A stretch of DNA of 64,000 nucleotides from Niallia nealsonii (GTDB lineage Bacteria > Bacillota > Bacilli > Bacillales > Cytobacillaceae), in NCBI RefSeq assembly GCF_002835805.1, contig NZ_PISE01000011.1:1-64000 (forward strand), read 5' to 3'. This document shows, piece by piece, positions 8,486-16,743 of this stretch. The notes below the pieces were generated by a model. The model searched no databases, had not been told where the DNA came from, and saw nothing but the letters and a program-made list of their open reading frames with translations. The translations under genes and the position numbers were made by a program. Position 1 is the first letter of the stretch. The number at the start of each line of letters is the position of its first letter.

Positions 8486-10522
8486 ATGAATCTGCCAACA
8501 ATTTTATCTGGGCCTATTCTGCGCAGAGTGGAAAAAAAAGCAATCTATATTTGGATTGCTCTAAGCAAAAAACGTCAATTAGGGGCAAAAATTTATTCTA
8601 TTCAGGCAAATCAAATAATAGAAGACTATACTTATGAACTAATCAGCGACCAATCAGAAACCCAAACATTTCGTTTAGGAAAAAATTTATATATATACTT
8701 AATTAAACTCCTTCCACACACAGAAACCTTTCCTTCTCAAACTTTATTAGGATACAATATTGAATTTAAAAAAGGCAATACTATCTATGATTTAGGAGAT
8801 TTCCAATTACTATCCTCTAACAGTCCAACCTCTATCTGTTATGGAGACCTACAATATCCATCCTTTTTTATTCCAGAATCTAACAAACAAAACTTACTGT
8901 ATGGTTCATGCCGCAAACTGCATGGAATTGGAGGGGACGCTTTAGGTTTAGGAGATGAAAAACTGCAGGAATACCACTTTGACCTAGAAAAAAGGCCAAG
9001 CGTTCTTTTTATGACAGGCGACCAAATTTATGCAGATGATGTTCCAGCACCTATTGCCCCCTTTTTTTCTAAACTGGGAAATCAATTGATTGGCCTCAAA
9101 GAGGAGTTGACAACATTATGTGAAGAACTTAAAAACGCACCATTTCAAATCGCCATAAACCAAATAAATGGAAGAAAAGATATAATAAAAAAATATTGTC
9201 AGTTTACTTCAAGAAAAGGGGATAATCATCTTCTAACACTTGGTGAATATGCATCCATGTATATTCTTAGCTGGAATCCCGAAATCTGGAAATTAGCAAT
9301 AAATGAGCAGCAACTAAAAAAATTCGAAGACCATTTATCCAATGAGAAGGTTTATATAGAACTAGAAACCTATCAACAAAAAGAGTATGAAAAAAAAATT
9401 CGCAAGCTAGAAAAAGAATTCAACCAGCAATGGCAAGAAGTAACAGCATTTTATCAGTCCATACCGAAAGTGCGCCGTTTATTAGCAAATATTCCTACCT
9501 ATATGATATTTGATGATCATGATATAACAGATGATTGGAATATTACAGAAGAATGGCAGCAAAAAGTGGCTAGTTCTCCCCTCGGAAATCATGTTATTGC
9601 AAATGCCTTAACCGCCTACTGGGCATTTCAAGGATGGGGAAATGACCCTTCTGCTTTTCCTTCCGCTTTTCTAAATAAAATATGGAATTATGTAAAACGG
9701 CTAAAAGTAGACACACCAGATTACAAGAAATGGATCGACCTATTATTAAACTTTAATTCTTGGAATTACGTCGCCCCATCTACTCCCCAAAGCCTTGTAT
9801 TAGACACAAGAACTCAAAGAGCTTACCCAGCAGAAAGAACTTTTGTTGTCGGAAATTTGCTGAAGCAGCGAACAAATGGGCCGAATTTAATCCACAAAAA
9901 AGAATGGGATAATATATCAGAGCTATTGTATGCTAGTGGCTGGCAATCCAATACTCCTTTACTAGTCATTTCAGCAACTCCTCTATATGGAGTACATTTA
10001 ATCGAATCTTTTTTAAAAAACTACATTATGCCTATCACAAATGTAGTTCCTTCTCTGCAAGAGAAATTAGATTTAGAATGGTGGAAATTTAATGGAAGAG
10101 GATTTTCCTTTTTTCATCAACAAATTGCAAAGTGGAATCCAAGTGATTGTATTATCCTATCAGGAGATGCCCATATGGCTTTTTCCATTCAAACAAAGAT
10201 AAGCTATAAAAAAGAAAAAAAACGAACTATTCACCAATTTACAAGCAGTCCAATAAAAAATCAGTCTTTTGATGGTTTGGCAGGAATTGCTTTAAAAGGC
10301 ATTTTGCAGATTAAGAATTATCGCGCCAAACAACATTTGTTGTCTCGCTATTGCGGGAATGATTATATGATTCACACAAGAAAAACACCTGATGCTTATT
10401 TATGGAAAGAAACCATCTCCCATCAAGTTCTGCAAAATGGTTCTATTATTGATACAAAAAATAATCTAGGCTGGCTTTATTTCGATAAAAAAGGTTTTCG
10501 GAATACCTTTTTGCGGAAATAA
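8486..10522 (+). CDS. PhoD-like metallophosphatase domain protein
   Basis: 678 residues with no signal peptide, unlike secreted PhoD. Metal-binding blocks of the PhoD/calcineurin-like phosphoesterase fold are FMTGDQIYADDV (about residue 173), IFDDHDITDDWN (about residue 345) and CIILSGDAHMAFS (about residue 560). Between the first two lies a charged, helical insert of about 150 residues (EYEKKIRKLEKEFNQQW) that looks like a coiled coil. The ATG at 8486 follows GGATGGTGG by five bases and is preferred to the ATG at 8474. It stands alone between the AraC regulator and the low-complexity gene. Phosphodiesterase or phosphatase activity is likely; the substrate is unknown. Confidence 0.82.
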   Translation: MNLPTILSGPILRRVEKKAIYIWIALSKKRQLGAKIYSIQANQIIEDYTYELISDQSETQTFRLGKNLYIYLIKLLPHTETFPSQTLLGYNIEFKKGNTIYDLGDFQLLSSNSPTSICYGDLQYPSFFIPESNKQNLLYGSCRKLHGIGGDALGLGDEKLQEYHFDLEKRPSVLFMTGDQIYADDVPAPIAPFFSKLGNQLIGLKEELTTLCEELKNAPFQIAINQINGRKDIIKKYCQFTSRKGDNHLLTLGEYASMYILSWNPEIWKLAINEQQLKKFEDHLSNEKVYIELETYQQKEYEKKIRKLEKEFNQQWQEVTAFYQSIPKVRRLLANIPTYMIFDDHDITDDWNITEEWQQKVASSPLGNHVIANALTAYWAFQGWGNDPSAFPSAFLNKIWNYVKRLKVDTPDYKKWIDLLLNFNSWNYVAPSTPQSLVLDTRTQRAYPAERTFVVGNLLKQRTNGPNLIHKKEWDNISELLYASGWQSNTPLLVISATPLYGVHLIESFLKNYIMPITNVVPSLQEKLDLEWWKFNGRGFSFFHQQIAKWNPSDCIILSGDAHMAFSIQTKISYKKEKKRTIHQFTSSPIKNQSFDGLAGIALKGILQIKNYRAKQHLLSRYCGNDYMIHTRKTPDAYLWKETISHQVLQNGSIIDTKNNLGWLYFDKKGFRNTFLRK

Positions 10523-10623
10523 AAAAATTAAGCATTTCTTAAGCTGCTTTCATTATGATTGCACAGGGATTGTTTTGCCCTTTTCAGTGATGCAGTCTCT
10601 CTCATAATGAAAGGAGTTTTTTT

Positions 10624-11511
10624 ATGTCAGTATCTATCAACAGCAATTATACCAATCTTTATGGCAGCTGGAATACAGCAAACATGACAACCACATCCAC
10701 TAGCAATAGCCAACAAACAGCCAGCAACAGTCAACCAGCCTTTGGAGACTACTTGCAGCTTGCCACAAACAACCAAGAAAACAGCAGCGGCAATTATGAT
10801 AGCAACTCAACAGACAAAACATCATTAACAACAGAACAGAAAACAGCCTATTTAGAAACCATGTTAAAACGAATTCAGTCAACAGATACAAGTGATAGTT
10901 CTAATCTTCCTGAAGGATTGCAGACAGCATTAAGCACTGTAACTGATCTTCTTAGCAATTTTGATGCAAGCAGCAGTTCAGAAGAGGAAATTTCCAATTT
11001 ATTCACATCTGTAACAGAAACACTGGAAAAAGCTAAACCATCTCAAGCGGAAATACAGGCAAATGGAATGACGCCACCTCCACCACCGCCAATAAATAGT
11101 AGTACAGCACAATCGAAGGAGACTACAACCGAAACAAACACAGAACTTTCTATCGACCAGATGAAAGAATTTATTTCTAATCTTATCAACACACTGAATT
11201 CGGATAGTGATTCTACTGAAAGCATCATTGATTCTTTAGGCACTAATTTAACAGACCAGCTTTCCGAATATGATGAAACTACTGCAACAAATACTGAAGT
11301 ACAAGCACTATTTGAAAATTTAATAAAGCAGCTAGAAGAATCACAGCAAAACACGCAAACCGCTACTAGTTCTGAAAGCAACTCAACAGCAGCATTCCCA
11401 AACAGCATCCAAATGACAGGCGCATCTTTGCCTCCATTTAATTGGAAACCAAATAATTCTACTGCAAGCACAACTCAAAGCAATACCTACTCATCAAGTG
11501 TACAGCTATAA
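10624..11511 (+). CDS. Ser/Thr/Asn-rich repeat protein of unknown function
   Basis: 295 residues that I do not recognise. No signal peptide, no cysteine, rich in Ser, Thr, Asn, Gln and acidic residues. It appears to contain two diverged repeats of about 90 residues (around 69-156 and 175-272). Each has a predicted helix, a Ser/Asp-rich linker, a pattern like EEISNLF or TEVQALF followed by a helix ending in LE, and then an M-T-(P-rich) turn. The first ends in six consecutive prolines, the second in MTGASLPPF. AAAGGAG precedes the ATG. The reading frame is real: it is long, uses start and stop cleanly, and its opposite-strand reading frames are shadows. It may be a filament- or scaffold-like protein; this is a guess. 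Confidence 0.7.
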   Translation: MSVSINSNYTNLYGSWNTANMTTTSTSNSQQTASNSQPAFGDYLQLATNNQENSSGNYDSNSTDKTSLTTEQKTAYLETMLKRIQSTDTSDSSNLPEGLQTALSTVTDLLSNFDASSSSEEEISNLFTSVTETLEKAKPSQAEIQANGMTPPPPPPINSSTAQSKETTTETNTELSIDQMKEFISNLINTLNSDSDSTESIIDSLGTNLTDQLSEYDETTATNTEVQALFENLIKQLEESQQNTQTATSSESNSTAAFPNSIQMTGASLPPFNWKPNNSTASTTQSNTYSSSVQL

Positions 11512-11572
11512 CTATAAACACTGCATTTTTTTGACCGATATATTATATAAAAAAAGGCTGTTTTCTAAAGCT

Positions 11573-11752
11573 TTGTTGCTTTTTGAATAAGATGAAAAAC
11601 CTTTTCGAATTACGGAGCAGGCTGAATATACGTAGACTCCTGCGGGATTAGCGAGACAGGCGAGAAGTAAGCAGGAGTGAAACGACGAAGCGGCTCAGGC
11701 GGCGCCCCGCGGAAAGCGAAGTGTATTCAGCCTGCTGGTCAAATAGCAACAA
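11573..11752. repeat. Bacillus-type GC-rich palindromic repeat element
   Basis: An island of high GC in AT-rich DNA. Terminal inverted repeats are AGCAGGCTGAATATAC (11616-11631) and GTGTATTCAGCCTGCT (11721-11736), one mismatch. Outer arms TTGTTGCTTTTTGA (11573-11586) and TCAAATAGCAACAA (11739-11752) pair with one mismatch. The core has the known signatures GACTCCTGCGGGA and GCGCCCCGCGGAAAGCGAAG seen in dispersed repeats of Bacillus genomes. No reading frame is inside. Confidence 0.75.
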
Positions 11753-11933
11753 TCTATACGAAAATAGCAAAAAAACAAGGAACGCTCTTTAATCGTTCCT
11801 TGCTTTTATCCATATTGTTTTACTCCACCTCGACTATAATGAGCTGATTACCTCCCCCTGCCCCATTTTCACTTCTCTTTTTTTAATAGATGTTTCTTAG
11901 TGTTTTTAAGTTTTATTGGATAATTAAGTAAAT

Positions 11934-11979
11934 AAAAAACTAAGAAAAAAGCTACATTATCGCCTTTTTCTTAGTTTTT
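11934..11979 (-). terminator. Terminator of the chemoreceptor gene at 11990
   Basis: Long stem AAAAACTAAGAAAAA with its complement TTTTTCTTAGTTTTT, A/T-rich on both sides so it can end transcription in the minus direction just after the stop codon at 11990. Confidence 0.75.
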
Positions 11980-11989
11980 CTCTTGCAGC

Positions 11990-14050
11990 TTATACTTTAA
12001 ATCTGCCAATCAACATCATTAAATCTTCTGCCATTTTTGTAAGTGAAGCTGCTGATGCAAAGATTTCCTGCATGGATGCCAGCTGTTCTTCTGTTGCTGC
12101 CGAAACATTCTGAGTGCCAAAATCTGTTTGTTCTGCTACCTTCTTTACAAGATTCATCACTGCTGCCATCTGCTCCATTCCTTGCGTTAATTGCTCAACA
12201 GATATTGAAACTTCCGTAATTTGTCCACTTACCTCATCAATAGAGCCTTTAATATCTTCAAAAGTACTACCTGTTTGATGAACTAATTTAATGCCATTTT
12301 CCACATCAACTGTTGCTGTTTTCATAGAGTTGACAGCATTGCCTGTTTCTGACTGGATTTTTTGGATTAAATTTGTAATTTGATTAGCAGACTGTGAAGA
12401 TTGTTCTGCCAATTTGCGCACTTCATCTGCTACGACAGCAAAACCTTTGCCTTGTTCCCCTGCTCTTGCTGCCTCAATTGCTGCATTTAGTGCAAGTAAA
12501 TTGGTTTGATCTGCAATATCATTAATAACTTTAGAAATTGCCCCAATCTCATTAGAATGCTTCCCTAGTTCTCCAATTAATTTGGATGTTTCTAAGAAGG
12601 TATGGTTGATTGTATTCATTTGATTAACAACTGTCTTCATTGCTTCATTGCCCATTTTTGCTTTGCCAGAAGTTTCATTCGCTTTTTCAGAAACAATATT
12701 AGAGTTAACAAAAATTTGTTTTACATACTGCTGCATTCCTTGAACGGTACGATTTGTCTCCTCTACTTCCTTTACTTGGCTATCTGTCCCTGCAGCCACT
12801 TCTTGCATCGTATTGGAAATATGCTCTGATGCACTATTTAAAGAATCAGCACTTGCTGTCAATTCTTCTGCGGATGCAACTACTTGCTGAGAATCCAAAG
12901 ATACTCGATTGATTACATCTTTTAAGTTAGCAGCCATTGTGTTAAAGGATATAGCAATGGCACTAATTTCATCTTTTTTATGAGAACTGACTTCAATATC
13001 TTTTACACGCAAATCTCCATTAGTAATTTTTTGCGCTTCTTGATTAATTGCCTCTAAAGGTTTAAACCTACTGCGGATAAAAATGATGAATAAAACAATC
13101 CCAACAACTGCAAGAAGAATTGATATCGTAAAAATAGTTACATTGGAACTTACTAAATCTTTTTGTGTATTATCTAATGCATTATTTGCTAAAGCAGCAT
13201 TTTCAAAATATGGTTTTGTGTTAATTTTCGCCATTAATACATAACGAACTTCTCCATCAAATATAACTGGATAATAAATTTCCGCATTATCCTCTGCCAT
13301 CTGTAAGCTTAACTTTTTGGTTTGCATTGCTTTTTCTACTTTTGCATTTTCTACCTTTTCCCCTTGTTTCCATAAAGAATCTTGTCCATCCTGCAAATTT
13401 TCTGTCAATACTAAATTCGTACTGTCAATTAGATACAATGCTTCAATACCATTGCCTTTTTGAATAAAATGAGCAAGAGAGTCTTCAAAAACTTCGGCAT
13501 TTAAAGCAGACTCCGCAATACCCTTTCCATCTAATCTCGGGACAGATAGAAATTTAAAAATTTCTCCCGTTTCTTGTTTTAATTTTAACGGACCCTTTTG
13601 TATTTCTTTTGTGCCATTGAGCAGCCCTTTAGACGCTGGATCAAGCTCAACAAGATTAAAACCTAAAGAAGCACTGTCTGTGGAATATGTAAATACACCC
13701 TTGCTGTCTGTCAGCAATAAATCAGTCATTCCTGTTTGTTTCGCAATTTTTTCCAAATCCTTATTCGATAGTTTTTGTTTAGAATCAATTTGCTGCAAGG
13801 TGTATGCTGCGTTTAGCATATTCTTATCTATTTGCTGTTCTAATATAATAAGGTGATTAGAAATTTCACTCGCTTGCTCTGTTAAAGTACTTTTCACACT
13901 TTTTTCTGAATTACTATCAAGCTCTTTCCTTACACTTTCTGTCTGCTCCTTTAGTCTAGTTGTTTGCCCCCATTGCAAGATACTGGTTAATCCTATGATC
14001 AGGGCAATAAAGATGCTTGTTAGTAAAATCATTCTTGTTTTTAACGTCAT
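11990..14050 (-). CDS. Methyl-accepting chemotaxis protein
   Basis: 686 residues. TM1 at about 8-24, an extracytoplasmic sensor region at about 27-300 (Cache-like, with few recognisable ligand residues), TM2 at about 303-327 ([21 protein letters not shown]), HAMP at about 330-380, and a cytoplasmic signalling domain to the end. The hairpin tip is intact ([20 protein letters not shown] and [16 protein letters not shown]). It signals to CheA/CheW. The sensed ligand is unknown. The start has AAAGGGGAG upstream. It is monocistronic with its own terminator. Confidence 0.93.
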   Translation of the reverse strand: MTLKTRMILLTSIFIALIIGLTSILQWGQTTRLKEQTESVRKELDSNSEKSVKSTLTEQASEISNHLIILEQQIDKNMLNAAYTLQQIDSKQKLSNKDLEKIAKQTGMTDLLLTDSKGVFTYSTDSASLGFNLVELDPASKGLLNGTKEIQKGPLKLKQETGEIFKFLSVPRLDGKGIAESALNAEVFEDSLAHFIQKGNGIEALYLIDSTNLVLTENLQDGQDSLWKQGEKVENAKVEKAMQTKKLSLQMAEDNAEIYYPVIFDGEVRYVLMAKINTKPYFENAALANNALDNTQKDLVSSNVTIFTISILLAVVGIVLFIIFIRSRFKPLEAINQEAQKITNGDLRVKDIEVSSHKKDEISAIAISFNTMAANLKDVINRVSLDSQQVVASAEELTASADSLNSASEHISNTMQEVAAGTDSQVKEVEETNRTVQGMQQYVKQIFVNSNIVSEKANETSGKAKMGNEAMKTVVNQMNTINHTFLETSKLIGELGKHSNEIGAISKVINDIADQTNLLALNAAIEAARAGEQGKGFAVVADEVRKLAEQSSQSANQITNLIQKIQSETGNAVNSMKTATVDVENGIKLVHQTGSTFEDIKGSIDEVSGQITEVSISVEQLTQGMEQMAAVMNLVKKVAEQTDFGTQNVSAATEEQLASMQEIFASAASLTKMAEDLMMLIGRFKV

Positions 14051-14364
14051 AATGCTCCCCTTCTTTCTAAATCTTCTAACTTTTAATAGTATTTATGAAA
14101 GAGCTCCCCTTTTTTAGTATCGGATTTTCCACTAATTTTTAGATAACAAACCATAAAAGAAACTCTTCAGCACGGAAAAGTACTATTTTTATATAACACT
14201 ACCACTAACTTTTAAATACATTATCAGAGTAAATAATCAAAGTAAATAGACAATGTGCACAATTCTAAAGATTCAAAATCATTGTCAGACTATCTAACAA
14301 CTTTGTTGCAGCATCTTTTTTTATCTTTTATGATTTCATTTGTAAATAGCAGCGTAAAAAATAA

Positions 14365-14437
14365 TTTTTTCGTATATCCTTAATAATTGGTTTAAGGGTC
14401 TCTACAAAGAAACCGTAAATTTCTTGCTACGAAAAAA
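14365..14437 (+). ncRNA. Purine riboswitch (guanine class by specificity base)
   Basis: P1 is a ten-base helix, TTTTTTCGTA (14365-14374) with TACGAAAAAA (14428-14437). The J1/2, P2-L2 and J2/3 blocks TATCCTTAATAATTGG and GGGTCTCTAC, and the P3 loop CCGTAAA, are the conserved purine-aptamer landmarks. The base that reads the ligand is C (in CTACG), which predicts guanine or hypoxanthine rather than adenine. One A usually present just before this C is missing and the P3 left strand has an extra A. It precedes a purine permease gene, as expected. Confidence 0.88.
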
Positions 14438-14466
14438 GTATGCCTTTTTGCATATTTTTTTGTAGC
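14432..14466 (+). terminator. Riboswitch expression-platform terminator
   Basis: AAAAAAGTATGC and GCATATTTTTTT form a stem around CTTTTT, followed by T. The A-run is shared with the 3' strand of riboswitch P1, so ligand state and termination are coupled. Confidence 0.7.
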
Positions 14467-14502
14467 TATTTTTATGCCCAAAATAAAAAAGGAGTGGTTT
14501 TT

Positions 14503-15864
14503 TTGGAAGAAATGCAAGTAAAGCAGAAAAAATTGAACACTTTGGAGCCAACGATTTTGGATAAATTATTTAAGCTTTCCGAAAGAAATACAAGTGCTAA
14601 AACAGAAATATTAGCAGGAATAACAACCTTTATGACGGTAAGTTATATTATTTTTGTGAATCCTCTTATTTTAAGCGAAGCAGGCATTCCGAAAGAAGCT
14701 GCACTTGCTGCCACCATTTACAGCACCGTCTTCTGTACCTTGCTTATGGCTTTATGGGCGAACTTTCCTGTTGTCGTTGGACCAGGCATGGGATTAAATG
14801 CATTTTTCACGTATACAGTTGTAATTGGACAAGGACTAAGCTGGCAAACCGGGTTAGGGGCAGTCTTTATTTCAGGTGTTTGTTTTTTTATTCTTTCCGT
14901 TACAGGTATTCGGGAGAAATTAGTAAATGGTGTTCCCAATACCCTGAAATCAGCGATGGGTGTTGGAATTGGAATTTTTATCGCCTTTATTGGCTTTAAA
15001 AACGCAGGCATTATTGTAGCTAATGAATCCAACTTTGTCGGATTAGGCAATATTACCTCAGGGGGACCATTGCTTGCAGTGGTCGGACTTATAATTGCAG
15101 CGGTATTAATGGCTTTACGGGTTAGAGGGGCTTTAATTATCAGCATCTTTGCTATCGCTATTATTTCAATGGCTACAGGATTTTCCGCTGTTCCCACTTC
15201 CATACATAATGTAGCATCCCTTTCTATTCCTAGCATTAGTGATACCTTTATGCAAATGGATTTAAAAGGCGCGATTGCATATGGGATATTCTCCGTCATT
15301 TTTTCTTTTACAATTGTTGAGCTATTCGATAGTCTTGCAACATTAATCAGTCTTTCAAAAAAAGCAAATTTGGTTGATAAAAATGGAAAAATCCCTAACT
15401 TAAATCGTGCTCTAACTGCAGATGCAATTGGCACAATGGTAAGTGCCATCTTTGGAAGCACTGCATTAAATACATATGTGGAAAATGCCACAGGAATTGC
15501 AGAAGGGGGACGCACTGGCTTAAAAGCATTGGTAGTTGCCGTTCTTTTTGCACTCGGCCTTTTCTTTGCACCATTAGTTAATATCATCCCTTCTGTTGCT
15601 ACAGCACCTATTTTAATATTAATCGGTTCTTTAATGTTAAGCGAAATTAAAAATATCGATTTTGAAGATTTCACCAATGTAGTCCCTGCCTTTTTGACAA
15701 TCATTATGATGCCACTAACCTACAGCATTGCAGAAGGAATGGCGTTTGGATTTATTTCTTATACGCTATTAAAACTTGTAACAGGCAAATATAAAGAAGT
15801 ACATTGGATTATGTATTTTGTCAGCATTGCCTTTATTATCAATTTTATTATGCTAAATAATTAA
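14503..15864 (+). CDS. NCS2/AzgA-family purine permease (PbuG-like)
   Basis: 453 residues, polytopic (about 12-14 hydrophobic segments). Family signatures are VSYIIFVNPLILSEAG, NFPVVVGPGMGLNAFF and ALTADAIGTMVSAIFGSTAL with ATGIAEGGRTG, typical of the AzgA/PbuG/PbuO hypoxanthine-guanine permeases. The start is a TTG at 14503, eight bases after AAGGAG; the frame's earlier ATG (14440) lies in the riboswitch terminator and cannot be used. Control by a guanine-type riboswitch supports guanine/hypoxanthine uptake. The gene symbol is withheld because pbuG and pbuO cannot be told apart by eye. Confidence 0.9.
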   Translation: MEEMQVKQKKLNTLEPTILDKLFKLSERNTSAKTEILAGITTFMTVSYIIFVNPLILSEAGIPKEAALAATIYSTVFCTLLMALWANFPVVVGPGMGLNAFFTYTVVIGQGLSWQTGLGAVFISGVCFFILSVTGIREKLVNGVPNTLKSAMGVGIGIFIAFIGFKNAGIIVANESNFVGLGNITSGGPLLAVVGLIIAAVLMALRVRGALIISIFAIAIISMATGFSAVPTSIHNVASLSIPSISDTFMQMDLKGAIAYGIFSVIFSFTIVELFDSLATLISLSKKANLVDKNGKIPNLNRALTADAIGTMVSAIFGSTALNTYVENATGIAEGGRTGLKALVVAVLFALGLFFAPLVNIIPSVATAPILILIGSLMLSEIKNIDFEDFTNVVPAFLTIIMMPLTYSIAEGMAFGFISYTLLKLVTGKYKEVHWIMYFVSIAFIINFIMLNN

Positions 15865-15873
15865 AACAAGCAA

Positions 15874-15914
15874 AGCAAATATCCTTTTCTGCAAAGAAGA
15901 AAAGGATATTTGCT
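15874..15914. terminator. Hairpin after purine permease gene
   Basis: Sixteen-base arms AGCAAATATCCTTTTC / GAAAAGGATATTTGCT separated by nine bases, ten bases after the permease stop. The T-run afterwards is poor, so termination strength is uncertain. Confidence 0.65.
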
Positions 15915-15919
15915 CTACT

Positions 15920-16444
15920 TCATTTTATTTCAAGAGTATATTCCGAAGCAGACTTGCAAATATTCAGAAATCGTTTTAATGCTCTTACCCTATGCTTGTC
16001 TTCCCAAGGATACAGAGATTTTTTAAAATCGAAAAAACCGCATGAGATCCGGCCTGCCCAACATTTGCATAATCTCTTACAATTGTACTCTTATCCTTTT
16101 CAATGATTTCTTGCAGTTTAGGCAATAAAATTGTAATCTTTTTCAGCAAATAAATGGATGCAATAGAAATGGCATGCATCGCCTCCCAGCGTATGCATGT
16201 TGTTTAATTATTTATTAAAGACATTAATTGTTCCATATATGGCAATAGGAGTTTCGGTTCCTTTTCCCCTACTTTTACAAAAACTTTCGCGCAATCTCCA
16301 ACAAGTGCCTTCTCCTCTGAAGCAAGTTCCCGAGCTATCTCTGCCAACAAACTAGGTAATTGCAGACACTCTTTTGCCACAAGGTGATTTCCTTCTTCTG
16401 TTTTATCGTCAATTTGTGAAGAAAACTTCTTTTATTATGGTCAT
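15920..16444 (-). pseudogene. HEAT-repeat-like protein, multiply disrupted
   Basis: Reading leftward from an ATG at 16444 with AGGAGG upstream, the product breaks after about 11 codons (TGA). In another frame a helical-repeat sequence continues, including ARELASEEKALVGDC and PKLLLPYMEQLM. An in-frame TAA then interrupts NN*TTCIRWEAMHA. Further frame changes occur near RDYAN and near ILKNL, before WEDKHRVRALKRF and a TGA at 15920. At least one nonsense codon and about three frameshifts are needed. The rebuilt protein would be about 170 residues of alpha-helical repeats. The 64-codon open frame at 15985-16179 is only a fragment of this. Confidence 0.75.
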
Positions 16445-16743
16445 TTAACTCCTCCTATATCCTGCCTATTTTTATTCTACTATTTATTTTTTCTTCTGAA
16501 GGATGCAAGCATTTACACTATTTTACTTTTTAAAAATTATTTTACAATTATTCCAATTGAAGCGTATTAAAAATGGAAAAATATACTATAAATAAATTTA
16601 TTATTCATTCTAATTGTTTTATTTTTAAAATTCACTTCATTTCCGCCTAGATTAGACGAAAATAATACTAGACTAAATAGATATTGTAGAATAATCTATA
16701 AGAATTCAAATGAAATGAATACTGTCAACAAGGAGGAAAACAA
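16445..16743. other. AT-rich leader upstream of second chemoreceptor gene
   Basis: About 300 bases with no reading frame. It holds the pseudogene's ribosome binding site at the left edge and, at the right, the AAGGAGG of the next gene. No certain promoter could be picked. Confidence 0.4.

Noticed and set aside
11043-11471. 142-codon minus-strand frame opposite the low-complexity gene
   Set aside because: It mirrors the Ser/Thr-rich codons (giving Val/Ser/Cys runs), has no RBS and no domain. The plus frame has both RBS and start.
14440-14502. ATG-initiated N-terminal extension of the purine permease
   Set aside because: The ATG lies in the riboswitch terminator, has no RBS, and the encoded extension is not permease-like; TTG at 14503 has AAGGAG.
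14718-15704. 328-codon open frame on the minus strand inside the purine permease gene
   Set aside because: It is antisense to a well-recognised permease with riboswitch and RBS; its composition is that of a reverse-complement shadow and it has no RBS or known domain.
15985-16179. A 64-residue protein as a separate gene
   Set aside because: It is one fragment of the multiply disrupted HEAT-like gene and has no RBS of its own.
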